From Ancylobacter lacus (GTDB taxonomy: Bacteria; Pseudomonadota; Alphaproteobacteria; Rhizobiales; Xanthobacteraceae), in contig NZ_JAHBGE010000074.1 in assembly GCF_018390635.1 (NCBI RefSeq), positions 31,975 through 95,974 on the forward strand: a stretch of DNA of 64,000 bases. Reading direction: 5' to 3'. How positions within the stretch are numbered: the stretch's first letter is position 1; each line of letters opens with the position of its first letter. The notes beneath the pieces were generated by a model. The model did not search any database. It was not told where the DNA came from and saw only the letters and a list, made by a program, of their open reading frames with translations. A program made the translations under genes and the position numbers. This document shows positions 46,798 to 55,716 of the stretch, piece after piece.

Positions 46798-49077
46798 ATG
46801 GCGGTTTATCGTTTGCCCATGCCTCACCTGAACGCCTTCCCCGACCCCAGCGTCTCGATCGTCATCGTCTCCGACGGACGGCGCGACGCGCTGGTCAAGA
46901 CCCTCGAGAGCCTCAACTGGCTGGAAGCCGCCAGCTTCGAGGTGGTGGTGGTCTGCGGGCCGACGCCTGACGGCACCCGCGAGGCGATGGCCGCGCTGCG
47001 GGAGCGGATCAAGGTCCGGCACTGCGCGGTCCGCAACATCTCCGTCGCCCGCAACATCGGCATCGCCGCGGCGTCGGGCGAGATCATCGTCTTCCTCGAC
47101 GACGATGCCTTTCCCGAGCCGGAATGGCTGGGCCAGCTCGTCGCCCCCTATGCCGACCCGCAGGTCGGCGCGGTCGGCGGCATCGTCTACGACCATACCG
47201 GCGTCGGCATCCAGTACGACTTCGCCGTCTCCGACCGGCTCGGCCACACCGACCGCAACTGGCACCGCGCCGCGGACGAGTTCAATTTCCCCTATTCCTC
47301 GCAATTCCCCCACATACTCGGGGCCAACTCATCGGCGCGCCGCGCCGCGCTGCTGGACATCGGCGGGTTCGACGAGGAATACGAGTTCTATCTCGACGAG
47401 ACCGACCTGTGCTGCCGGCTGATCGACGCCGGCTGGACCATACGCCAGCTCGATCACGCCTTCGTCCACCACAAGTTCCTGCCGAGCGCGATCCGCTCCG
47501 AGAACAAGATCACGCGCAAGCGCTACGCGATCCTGAAGAACAAGATCTACTTCTCCATCATCAACAATCGCGGCCATCACTCGCGGGTGGAGATCGTGGA
47601 GGACGCGCTGGCGTTCATACGCGAGCACACCCGCGACATGGTCTACAACGTCGACCACGGCAAGCTCCTGCCGGCCGACCTCGCCGAGTTCCACGCCGAC
47701 GCCGACCTCGCGCTGGAGGCCGGCATGGCGCGCGGCCTTTCGGGCGCGCGTCGCCTGCCCCCGCCCGGCTTCCTCAGCCAGCCGGCCCCCTTCCTGCCCT
47801 TCCCGCGCAGCATCCCCCGGCCCGGAGCCGGGGCCTATTGCTTCGTCAGCCGGGAATATCCGCCGGGCGTGGTCGGCGGCATCGGCTCGCACATCTTCGC
47901 GCTCGCCACCACCGTCGCGGCGATGGGCCATCAGGTGCACGTCATCACCGAGAGCGAGAACCACCACCGCGTCGATTTCGAGCACGGCGTGTGGGTGCAC
48001 CGGCTGGACCGCAACCTCCCGCGGGTCCACCCGCCCGCCGGCGTCGAGGTGCCGCGCTCGGCGTGGCGGCACGCCACCCGCGTGCTGGAGGAAATCCGCC
48101 GCATCGCCGCCAAGCGCCCGGTGCGCGTGGTGCACTCGCCGATCTGGGACGCCGAAGGCATCGCTGTCACCCAGAGCGGCGAATTCGCCCATGTGGTCGG
48201 CCTGCACACCACCATGCGGCAGTGGCTCGACAGCCACCCCGACAAGGCCGCCGACACCGAGTTCATGGAGCGCTTCGGCACGCCCATGCTGGCGGCCGAG
48301 GCCCGGCTGCTGCGCGAGGCCGACGCGATTCACGGCAACAGCGCCGCCATCGTCGAGGAAATCCGCGCCCGCCACGGGGTCGACCTCGCCCCGCCGCGCC
48401 TCACCATCGTGCCGCACGGGCTGATCGACGAGACCGGCCTGCCGGCGGTCCCGCCGGCCCCGCTGCCGCCCGGCGCGGTGCGGGTGCTGTTCGTCGGGCG
48501 GCTGGAACTGCGCAAGGGCGTGCAGTTCCTGCTCCCGGCGCTGGCCCGGCTCATGGCGGGCCGGCCGGGCCTCCATGTCGACATGGTCGGCGACGACAGC
48601 ATCGCCGACGCGCCCGGCGGGCTCACCTTCCGGCAGGCCTTCGAGGCCGGCAACGCGCCGGAGGATGTGAAGGCACGGCTGCGCTTCCACGGCCGCACGC
48701 CGGAGGCGGACCTGCGCGGTTTCTACGCCGAGGCCGATCTCGTCGTGGTGCCCTCGCTGTTCGAGAGCTTCGGGCTGGTGCTGGTCGAGGCGATGATGCG
48801 GGGCAAGGCGACGATCGCCTCCCGCGCCGGCGGCATGGTGGAAATCGGCATCGAAGGCGAGACCACCCTGTTCGCCGAGCCGGGGGACGAGGCCTCGCTG
48901 GAGGCGGCGCTGGCCCGGCTGATCGACGATGCCGAGCTGAGGGCGCGGCTGGGCGCGGGCGGCCGCCGCCGCTATGAGGCGCGCTTCACCGCCGAGCGGA
49001 TGGCGCAGGACGTGCTCCGCCTGCTGGACGAGGCCGCCGGCCGCTTCGCCGCGCGCAACCGGAAGATCGCCTCGTGA
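46798..49077 (+). CDS. Two-domain glycosyltransferase (GT2-GT4 fusion)
   Basis: 759 residues. The N-terminal GT-A domain (about 15-270) has SIVIVSDGRRDALVKTLESL, the DDD nucleotide-sugar/metal site at 101-103, and acceptor motif DETDLCC near 200. A linker (270-340) leads to a GT-B/GT4 domain (about 345-755) with GGIGSHIFALATTVAAMGH, FVGRLELRKGVQ and an EX7E motif E656-E664 (FESFGLVLVEAM). One chain thus carries two transferase activities, probably consecutive sugar additions to a surface glycan or glycoprotein. No signal peptide or membrane helix, so cytosolic. The stop overlaps the next gene (GTGA). Confidence 0.88.
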   Translation: MAVYRLPMPHLNAFPDPSVSIVIVSDGRRDALVKTLESLNWLEAASFEVVVVCGPTPDGTREAMAALRERIKVRHCAVRNISVARNIGIAAASGEIIVFLDDDAFPEPEWLGQLVAPYADPQVGAVGGIVYDHTGVGIQYDFAVSDRLGHTDRNWHRAADEFNFPYSSQFPHILGANSSARRAALLDIGGFDEEYEFYLDETDLCCRLIDAGWTIRQLDHAFVHHKFLPSAIRSENKITRKRYAILKNKIYFSIINNRGHHSRVEIVEDALAFIREHTRDMVYNVDHGKLLPADLAEFHADADLALEAGMARGLSGARRLPPPGFLSQPAPFLPFPRSIPRPGAGAYCFVSREYPPGVVGGIGSHIFALATTVAAMGHQVHVITESENHHRVDFEHGVWVHRLDRNLPRVHPPAGVEVPRSAWRHATRVLEEIRRIAAKRPVRVVHSPIWDAEGIAVTQSGEFAHVVGLHTTMRQWLDSHPDKAADTEFMERFGTPMLAAEARLLREADAIHGNSAAIVEEIRARHGVDLAPPRLTIVPHGLIDETGLPAVPPAPLPPGAVRVLFVGRLELRKGVQFLLPALARLMAGRPGLHVDMVGDDSIADAPGGLTFRQAFEAGNAPEDVKARLRFHGRTPEADLRGFYAEADLVVVPSLFESFGLVLVEAMMRGKATIASRAGGMVEIGIEGETTLFAEPGDEASLEAALARLIDDAELRARLGAGGRRRYEARFTAERMAQDVLRLLDEAAGRFAARNRKIAS

Positions 49078-50267
49078 CCCTGACACCCGCCCCGGCCGGG
49101 GGCCCGAACCCGGCCCGGCGCCCACGCATCGCCATCGTCTCGCCGATCATCGCCCGGCTCGACGCCATCTCCCTGACGGCGATCGAGACCGGGCGCGCCC
49201 TCGCCGAGGCGCTGGACGCGGAGGTCCGCTACTTCACCGGCCGGTCGGATTTTCCCGAGCTGAAGGCCCGGCGCGCCACCGGCCCGGTCGACCTGCTGAC
49301 CGACCCGTTCTTCGTCGGCTGCGACGTGGCGGTGTTCGAGTTCGGCGTGTTCGCCCCGCTGTTCGACACGCTGCTGCTGTCGCATCCGCACCGGCGCCAC
49401 ATCGTGCGCTTCCACAACATCACCCCGCCCGAGCTGATGCCGCCGGCCGACCGGGAAAGCCTGACCCGGGCGTGGGAGCAGGTCCACCTGCTGCGCGAGG
49501 CCGATCTGGTCTGGGCCTGCAGCCCGGTGAACGCGCAGGTCGCCCGCGACCACGGCGTCGCGCCGGAGCGGCTGGTGCTCTCGCCGCTGGCGGTGGAGGA
49601 GCCGCCGCGCGGCACGCTGGCCGCCAAGCTCGCCCCCGGCCGCCACGCCGCGGGCGCGCCGATCGAGATGCTGTTCCTCGGCCGCATCGTCGCCTCCAAG
49701 GGCGTGCTGGACCTGGTGCAGGCGCTCGGCCGGCTGGCGCCGCGGCTGGACCGGCCGATCCGGCTGCGCATCGCCGGCAATATGGAATGGTCGCCGGCGG
49801 ACTATGTCGCCCGCGTCCGCGCCGCGGTGGCCGAGAGCGGGCTCGCCGACAGCATCGAGTTCCTCGGCACCGTGACCGACGCCGAGCGCGCGGCGCTCTA
49901 TGCCCGGGCGCATCTGTTCGTGCTGCCGTCCTATCACGAGGGCTTCTGCAAGCCGGTGGTGGAGGCGCTGCGGGCGGGCTGCCTGCCGGTGACCTATGAC
50001 GCCTACAACCTCGCCTTCATCGCCGGCGGCCATGGCCGGCTCGCGAAGACGGGGGATGTCGAGGCGCTGGCGCAGGCCCTGTTCGACGTCCTCGCCGGGC
50101 TGGACCTTGGCGAGGCCCGCACCGATGCCGGCACCCGGTCACTGGCGGCCCATGATGCCGCGGTCGACGCCTATGTCGGCGATTTCTCGCCGGAGCAGTT
50201 CCGCCGCACCGTGGCGGAGGGCGTGCGCCGGGTGATGGCGCAGCCGGGGCGCGCCGGCGAAGGCTGA
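49074..50267 (+). CDS. Glycosyltransferase family 4 protein
   Basis: 397 residues from a GTG that overlaps the previous stop. GT-B fold: N-terminal PRIAIVSPIIARLDAISL, then FLGRIVASKGVLDLVQAL and the EX7E motif E289-E297 (HEGFCKPVVEAL). The nucleotide sugar and acceptor are unknown. Coupling to the GT2-GT4 fusion implies a three-transferase relay. No polymerase, flippase or export gene is in the window. Confidence 0.88.
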   Translation: MTLTPAPAGGPNPARRPRIAIVSPIIARLDAISLTAIETGRALAEALDAEVRYFTGRSDFPELKARRATGPVDLLTDPFFVGCDVAVFEFGVFAPLFDTLLLSHPHRRHIVRFHNITPPELMPPADRESLTRAWEQVHLLREADLVWACSPVNAQVARDHGVAPERLVLSPLAVEEPPRGTLAAKLAPGRHAAGAPIEMLFLGRIVASKGVLDLVQALGRLAPRLDRPIRLRIAGNMEWSPADYVARVRAAVAESGLADSIEFLGTVTDAERAALYARAHLFVLPSYHEGFCKPVVEALRAGCLPVTYDAYNLAFIAGGHGRLAKTGDVEALAQALFDVLAGLDLGEARTDAGTRSLAAHDAAVDAYVGDFSPEQFRRTVAEGVRRVMAQPGRAGEG

Positions 50268-50782
50268 GCCCTCCCCGCGCCCCCGGCGCCGCTTGCGCCT
50301 CCACGCCCGTCTCCTTGCCGAAGCAACCAACCGCCGGCCGTCGCCGAGCCACCGGACACGAACCGCACCTGCCGGCTGAGGCGGCCCCGTGTCGACGCGA
50401 TGCGCGCGATTCGACGGCAGCGCGACCGTTCTGCCTCTGGTTTTCGAACCCCCGTCATTCCCGCCGGACGGGCGCCCGGCATTTACACCGTCTCCACACA
50501 GAGCCCTTGTCTGTAGCTGTAATAAATATCAAAAACAATTCGCCTCACTCATGGCAATAATGCGACACCGACGAATCCATTTAAGTCACTGATTCAACAA
50601 GATTTCGATTTTGTAATAACTCCAAATAAATATCAGGCCCGTTTGACTGAGAGAAATCACCCAAATACTTGTCCTTGACGCAGCGAATGCGGGGGCTTCG
50701 CTGCGCCGGAACCGGCATCGCCGGGCCGGGCCTTGGATGCAGCAGCGCCCGCCGCGAGGCCGGCCGAATTGGGGATTTCATC
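50268..50782 (+). promoter_or_regulatory. 515-bp gap with the haem-receptor promoter region
   Basis: No gene is supported. About 50500-50680 is strikingly AT-rich against its surroundings. AATAAATATCA occurs at 50521-50531 and 50625-50635, and TGTAATAA at 50518-50525 and 50612-50619, so a composite element is repeated about 94-104 bp apart. This is the likely promoter and regulator-binding zone for the haem receptor. Iron control is expected from the gene but no Irr, RirA or Fur box is clear. Confidence 0.5.
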
Positions 50783-53017
50783 ATGACCGCGACGCCCGCC
50801 CGCCACCCCAGGTCCCACCGGACCCCGCCGCGCCGGGCGGCCCGCCGCCGCCTGCGTCTTGGCGTGTCGCTGCTCTCCCTCGCCGCGGCGGTGCCGGCGC
50901 TGGCGCAGCAGGCCGCGACGACGACGCCCGCCGGCACCAGCGCGGCGATGATCGCCACCGACCAGTACATCGCGCTCGACCCCGTCACCGTGGTCGCCAC
51001 CCGCACCCCGGAAAGCTGGATCGACACCCTCGCCGGGGTCAGCGTGCTGCGGCCGGACGACATCGAGAGGCTGATGCCGGTACGCACCGCCGACCTGTTC
51101 CAGGGCATGCCGAGCGTCACCGCCATCGAGAACGGCAACTCCACCCAGACCGCCATCAACATTCGTGGCCTGCAGGATTTCGGCCGCGTCGCGGTCATCA
51201 TCGACGGCGCCCGGCAGAACTTCACCCAGCTCGGCCACGGCAACGGCGCCGGCACCTTCTTCGTCGAGCCGGGGCTGATCTCGACCGTGGACGTGGTGCG
51301 CGGCCCGGTGTCGAACATCTACGGCTCCGGCGCCATCGGCGGCGTGGTGACGATGCAGACCAAGGATGCCGCCGACATCATCGCCCCCGGCCAGAGCTGG
51401 GGCATCGAGGCCAATGCCGAGGGCGGCAGCAACGGGCCGATGGGGTTCGGCTCGCTGTTCGGCGCCACCAGGGTCGGCCAGAACGTCGACCTTTTCGTCG
51501 GCGGCACCTATCGCGACCAGGGCGACTACAAGGACGGCAACGGCGACACCGTCGCCAACACCGCCTACGACACCTGGACCGGCATCGCGAAAGCGACCTT
51601 CCGCCCCGCCGACTTCCACGAGGTGAAGATCTCGGCGATGAACTATGTCAGCGACTTCACCACCAGCAGCGATTCCGCCAGCACGGCGACCCAGTACGAC
51701 ACCACCGTGACCAACACCACGGTGTCGGCGGCGTGGAACTACTCCAACCCCGACGACAATCTGTTCGACTGGCGTTCCAGCGTCTACTGGAACCGGGTGG
51801 ACGAGGACCAGACCAAGGTCGCCGGCTCGACCAGCCTCATCACCGGCGCGATCGGCGATCCCCGCAGCTTCGTCATCGACACGGTGGGCTTCGACGCCAA
51901 CAACACCTCGCGCTTCGAGGGCGCCGGCTGGGCCAACGCCATCACCTATGGCGGCGACTATTTCCACGACGATGTCGACAACACCGACGATTACGGCTTC
52001 GGCGACGGCTACAACCCCTCGGGCGAGCGCGGCGTGGGCGGCGGCTTCGTGCAGTGGAAGGGCAACTACTCCACCTGGCTGGAGGCCATCGCCGCGCTGC
52101 GCTACGACGCCTACTCCCTCAGCTCCGACGACGGCGGCACCTCCGGCGACCGGCTTTCGCCGAAATTCACCCTCGGCGTCACCCCGTGGGACTGGATCAC
52201 CGTCTACGGCACCTATGCCGAAGGCTACCGCGCGCCGTCGGTCACCGAGGCGCTGATCTCCGGCTCGCACCCCGCCTTCTTCACCGGCGGCTCCGCCCCG
52301 TTCGCCTTCGTGCCCAATCCCGGGCTGCAGGCGGAAGTCGGCAAGAACAAGGAAATCGGCGTCAACATCAAGAAGGACGACCTGTTCGTCAGCGGCGACA
52401 GGCTGCGCATCAAGGCGAGCTACTACCAGAACGATGTCGACAACTACATCGAGCTGGTGACCTATGGCGATCCCGCCTGCATCTATTCGGTGCGCGGGCG
52501 CTGCGTCGCCTATAACGGCTACTCCCTCGCGCAGTACCAGAATGTCGAGGAGGCGCGGCTGCGCGGCTTCGAGTTCGAGGGCACCTATGATGCCCGGCGC
52601 TGGTTCCTCGGCCTGTCCGGCCAGACCACGGACGGCGAGGTCACCGCGGGCGCGGATGCCGGCCAGCCGCTCTCCACCGTGCCGCCGGACCAGATCACCA
52701 CCACGCTCGGCTTCCGCTTCCTCGACGAGCGGCTCACCATCGCCGCCCGCTGGACCGCGGTCGCCGCCGTCACCGCCTCCGACCTGCCGGACAATGCGGT
52801 CTACGACCCCACGCCGAGCTTCAACCTCGTCAGCCTCTATGCCGGCTACCAGTGGAACCCGGACACGCTGCTGCGGCTCTCCGTGGAAAACCTGCTCGAC
52901 GAGCAATATACCCAATACCAGACCTTCCTGCCCAGCGCCGGCCTGACGGTGAAGGCGGGCATCACCGTGCGCTTCGGCGGCGGGGTGGCGAGCGCCCAGC
53001 CGCTGATCACCAAGTAA
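50783..53017 (+). CDS. TonB-dependent haem/haemoglobin receptor
   Basis: Outer-membrane active importer, 744 residues. Signal region (basic, then LRLGVSLLSLAAAVPALAQ), a TonB-box-like DPVTVVATRTP, a plug domain (about 70-185; INIRGLQDFGRVAVIIDGAR), and a 22-strand barrel. Haem-receptor boxes are present as YRAP (for FRAP) and NPGL (for NPNL) with GSHPAFF between, supplying a candidate haem-ligand His. Start ATG 50783. It is followed by haem oxygenase and convergent with hmuTUV. The gene symbol is left blank because hmuR, hutA and bhuR types are not resolved. Confidence 0.9.
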   Translation: MTATPARHPRSHRTPPRRAARRRLRLGVSLLSLAAAVPALAQQAATTTPAGTSAAMIATDQYIALDPVTVVATRTPESWIDTLAGVSVLRPDDIERLMPVRTADLFQGMPSVTAIENGNSTQTAINIRGLQDFGRVAVIIDGARQNFTQLGHGNGAGTFFVEPGLISTVDVVRGPVSNIYGSGAIGGVVTMQTKDAADIIAPGQSWGIEANAEGGSNGPMGFGSLFGATRVGQNVDLFVGGTYRDQGDYKDGNGDTVANTAYDTWTGIAKATFRPADFHEVKISAMNYVSDFTTSSDSASTATQYDTTVTNTTVSAAWNYSNPDDNLFDWRSSVYWNRVDEDQTKVAGSTSLITGAIGDPRSFVIDTVGFDANNTSRFEGAGWANAITYGGDYFHDDVDNTDDYGFGDGYNPSGERGVGGGFVQWKGNYSTWLEAIAALRYDAYSLSSDDGGTSGDRLSPKFTLGVTPWDWITVYGTYAEGYRAPSVTEALISGSHPAFFTGGSAPFAFVPNPGLQAEVGKNKEIGVNIKKDDLFVSGDRLRIKASYYQNDVDNYIELVTYGDPACIYSVRGRCVAYNGYSLAQYQNVEEARLRGFEFEGTYDARRWFLGLSGQTTDGEVTAGADAGQPLSTVPPDQITTTLGFRFLDERLTIAARWTAVAAVTASDLPDNAVYDPTPSFNLVSLYAGYQWNPDTLLRLSVENLLDEQYTQYQTFLPSAGLTVKAGITVRFGGGVASAQPLITK

Positions 53018-53134
53018 CCGACGGAAACCGGCCGCCCCGGCGGCTCCGGCGGGGCTCCGCCGCCCCTCGGCACCAGCGGTCCGCGGCGCCGGTCCGCGGG
53101 CCACACGCCGCACCGACACGAAAGAAGCCGACAC

Positions 53135-53731
53135 ATGACGATTGCCGCCGAACCCGCCGCCTCCCGCGCCCGCCGCCTGCGCAACGCCTCCCACGAGGCG
53201 CATGAACGGGTCGACGCCGCGGTCATGGCCGCTGCGCCCTTCGCGAGCCGCCACCGCTACGCCGGCTTCCTGCGCTTCCAGCACCGGCTGCACCGCCGGG
53301 TGGAGGCGCTCTATGCCGATGCCGCGCTGGCCGCGCATCTGCCCGGCCTTGCCGCCCGCTCCCGCCTCGCGGCGCTGGAGCAGGATTTCGCCGATCTCGG
53401 CCTCGACCTGCCCCCCGCGGCGGAAGCCGTGGCGCTGCCGCTGCCGGAAGCGCTCGGCTGGCTCTATGTGGTGGAGGGCTCCAACATGGGCGCCGCGCTC
53501 CTCGCCCGCGAGGCCGCGGGCCTCGGCCTCGACGAGGGCTTCGGCGCCCGCCATCTCGCCGGCCACGCCGAAGGGCGCGGCCTGCACTGGCGCCGCTTCA
53601 CCGCCGCGCTGGACGCGGTCGCGCTCTCGGCGGAAGAGGAGGCCCGGGCCGAAGCCGCCGCCCGCGCCGCCTTCGCCCATGTGCTGGAGCTGGTGCGGCT
53701 GGAGCTGGCGGGCGAGGAACTCGGCGGCTGA
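53135..53731 (+). CDS. Biliverdin-producing haem oxygenase
   Basis: Opens imported haem to release iron. 198 residues, typical of bacterial HO (BphO/PigA-like). Proximal haem ligand probably H23 in ASHEAHERVD. The distal helix is represented by YVVEGSNMGAALLAREA with the conserved Gly. It lies 118 bp after the receptor and converges on hmuV, which places haem degradation in the import island. Confidence 0.88.
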   Translation: MTIAAEPAASRARRLRNASHEAHERVDAAVMAAAPFASRHRYAGFLRFQHRLHRRVEALYADAALAAHLPGLAARSRLAALEQDFADLGLDLPPAAEAVALPLPEALGWLYVVEGSNMGAALLAREAAGLGLDEGFGARHLAGHAEGRGLHWRRFTAALDAVALSAEEEARAEAAARAAFAHVLELVRLELAGEELGG

Positions 53732-53791
53732 GCCCCTCTCTCCCGACGTCGAGCCCCGGCCGCGGGCAAGACGCCGGGCCGGCGGCCCGCC

Positions 53792-54586
53792 TCATCCCTC
53801 CAGCCCCTGCGGCAGCAGGAAAGGCGAGGCCGGCGCCCAGCCGATGCGGGCGCGCACCCCATAGAGCGCGGCGATCCCCGCATCGGTCATCACCTCCGCC
53901 GGGGTGCCGCGCGCCGCCACCCGGCCCGCCTGCAGCGCCACGATCTCGTCCGCCGCCATCGCCGCGAGGTTGAGGTCGTGCAGCACGGCGAGCACCCCCA
54001 CCCCTTCCGCCGCGATCTCCCGCATCAGCCGCACCACCTGCACCTGGTGGGCGAGGTCGAGGCTCGCGGTCGGCTCGTCGAGCAGCAGATAGCCCGGCCG
54101 CGCGCCGTGTTCGAGCTGGAGCAGCGCCCGGGCGAGCTGCACCCGCTGCATCTCCCCTCCCGATAGCCGCTCATAGAGCCCCGCTCCCCGGCCGGCGAGG
54201 CCGACCCGGGCCAGCAGCCGCGCGACCCGCTCCGCCGTGGTGCGGCCGGGCGGCGCGCCGAGCGCGACCACCTCGGCGAGGGTGAAGGGAAAGGCCACCT
54301 GCGCCGCCTGCGGCAGCACCGCCCGCCGCCGCGCCAGCGCCGCGGGCGGGAGGCGGAAGATGTCCCCGCCGTCGAGGCTCACCCGGCCCTCCTGCGGGCG
54401 GATCTCGCCGGCCAGCACCTTGAGCAGGCTCGACTTGCCGGCCCCGTTCGGGCCGATCAGCACGCTGACCCGGCCCGGCGCCAGCGCGACGCCGGCCCCC
54501 TCCAGCAGCCGCCGGCCGTTGCGGCGCAGCCCGATGCCCTGCGCCACATAGCCGGCGCCCTCCTCCATCTCCGCCACCCCGCTCAT
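53792..54586 (-). CDS. hmuV: Haem ABC transporter ATP-binding protein
   Basis: 264 residues. Walker A GPNGAGKSS, signature LSGGEMQRVQLARAL, Walker B LLLDEPTASLD. ATG 54586 overlaps the hmuU stop (ATGA). Last gene of hmuTUV. Confidence 0.93.
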   Translation of the reverse strand: MSGVAEMEEGAGYVAQGIGLRRNGRRLLEGAGVALAPGRVSVLIGPNGAGKSSLLKVLAGEIRPQEGRVSLDGGDIFRLPPAALARRRAVLPQAAQVAFPFTLAEVVALGAPPGRTTAERVARLLARVGLAGRGAGLYERLSGGEMQRVQLARALLQLEHGARPGYLLLDEPTASLDLAHQVQVVRLMREIAAEGVGVLAVLHDLNLAAMAADEIVALQAGRVAARGTPAEVMTDAGIAALYGVRARIGWAPASPFLLPQGLEG

Positions 54587-55674
54587 CCAAACAGCGCCGC
54601 CCGGCGGCGCAGCAGCAGGGCGAGGAAGAACGGCGCGCCGAACGCGGCGGTCACCACGCCGAGCGGCAGCTCGGCCGGCGCCACCAGTGTGCGCGCCGCC
54701 ACATCCGCCCCCAGCAGCAGCGCGCCGCCGAGCAGCGCGCTCGCCGGCAGCAGGGCGCGGTGGCCGGGCCCCATCATCATCCGCACCAGATGCGGCACCA
54801 CCAGCCCGACGAAGCCGATCACCCCCGCCATCGCCACCGCCGCCCCCACCGCGGCGGCGACGCCGGCAATGGCGAGGCGCTTGGTGCGCTGCACGTCGAC
54901 GCCGATATGGAAGGCCTCGGCCTCGCCCAGCGCCAGCGCGTCGAGCGGCCGCGCCAGCGGCAGGGCGGCGGCCAGCATGAACAGCAGGAAGGGCAGCCCC
55001 GCCGCGACCTTGGCCCAGGTCGCGCCGCCGAGGCTGCCGAAGGTCCAGAAGGTGAAGTCGCGCAATTGCTGGTCGGAGGCGAGGAACACCATCACCCCGG
55101 TGCCCGCCCCGCTCAGCGCGCCGACCGCGATGCCGGCGAACAGCAGGGTGGCGACCGAGGTGCGCCCGTCCCGCGTCGCGATGGCGTAGAGCGCGAAGGT
55201 GGCCGCCAGCGCGCCGAGAAAGGCGCAGGCCGGCAGGCCGGCGCCGGCAAGGGCCGCCGGCAGATGCGCCGCGGCCAGCCCGTCGAGCACCGGCGCACCG
55301 AGCACGATCCACATCACCGCCGCCAGCGCCGCGCCGTTGGAAACCCCGATCAGCGCCGGGTCGGCCAGCGGGTTGCGGAACAGGCCCTGCATCACCGCCC
55401 CGCCCAGCGCGATCGCCGCCCCCACCAGCGCCCCGAGCAGGGTGCGCGGCAGACGGATGTCGAGCACGATCACCGCGTCGCGCACCCCGGCGAGCGAAGC
55501 GCCGCGCAGCGCCGCCGCCAGCACCTCCAGCACCCGCCCGGCGGGAAGCGTGACCGGCCCGATGGCGAGCGAGGCCAGCACCGCGAGCCCCAGCAGGCCG
55601 GCGCAGGCGGCAAGCCCGGCGCGCGGGCCCACCCGCCGGCCGCCGGCCGGGGCCTTCGCCACGGCAAGGCTCAT
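54583..55674 (-). CDS. hmuU: Haem ABC transporter permease (FecCD family)
   Basis: 363 residues, about ten helices. FecCD hallmarks: RLPRTLLGALVGAAIALGGA, GLFRNPLADPALIGVSNGAA and GFVGLVVPHLVRMM. Its ATG is reached through two overlapping minigenes described separately. Confidence 0.93.
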   Translation of the reverse strand: MSLAVAKAPAGGRRVGPRAGLAACAGLLGLAVLASLAIGPVTLPAGRVLEVLAAALRGASLAGVRDAVIVLDIRLPRTLLGALVGAAIALGGAVMQGLFRNPLADPALIGVSNGAALAAVMWIVLGAPVLDGLAAAHLPAALAGAGLPACAFLGALAATFALYAIATRDGRTSVATLLFAGIAVGALSGAGTGVMVFLASDQQLRDFTFWTFGSLGGATWAKVAAGLPFLLFMLAAALPLARPLDALALGEAEAFHIGVDVQRTKRLAIAGVAAAVGAAVAMAGVIGFVGLVVPHLVRMMMGPGHRALLPASALLGGALLLGADVAARTLVAPAELPLGVVTAAFGAPFFLALLLRRRAALFG

Positions 55675-55702
55675 CGCGGGAACCTCATGGCGGGGACCTC
55701 AT
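55674..55702 (-). other. Two chained five-codon minigenes in the hmuT-hmuU gap
   Basis: The gap is a 14-bp tandem repeat. After the hmuT TGA, ATG 55702 reads MRSPP-stop; its TGA overlaps ATG 55688, which reads MRFPR-stop; that TGA overlaps ATG 55674 of hmuU. All three joints are ATGA. Whether the peptides are made is unknown. Confidence 0.6.
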
Positions 55703-55716
55703 GGCGGGGGACCTCA
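55677..55716. repeat. 14-bp tandem repeat around the hmuU start region
   Basis: Units containing ACCTCATGGCGGGG recur with a 14-bp period (ATG codons on the minus strand at 55702, 55688 and 55674). It looks like local duplication of the translation start area. Confidence 0.75.

Noticed and set aside
50389-50592. A 67-codon frame in the haem-receptor promoter region
   Set aside because: No ribosome site or homology; it sits in the AT-rich regulatory stretch and does not resemble HemP/HmuP.
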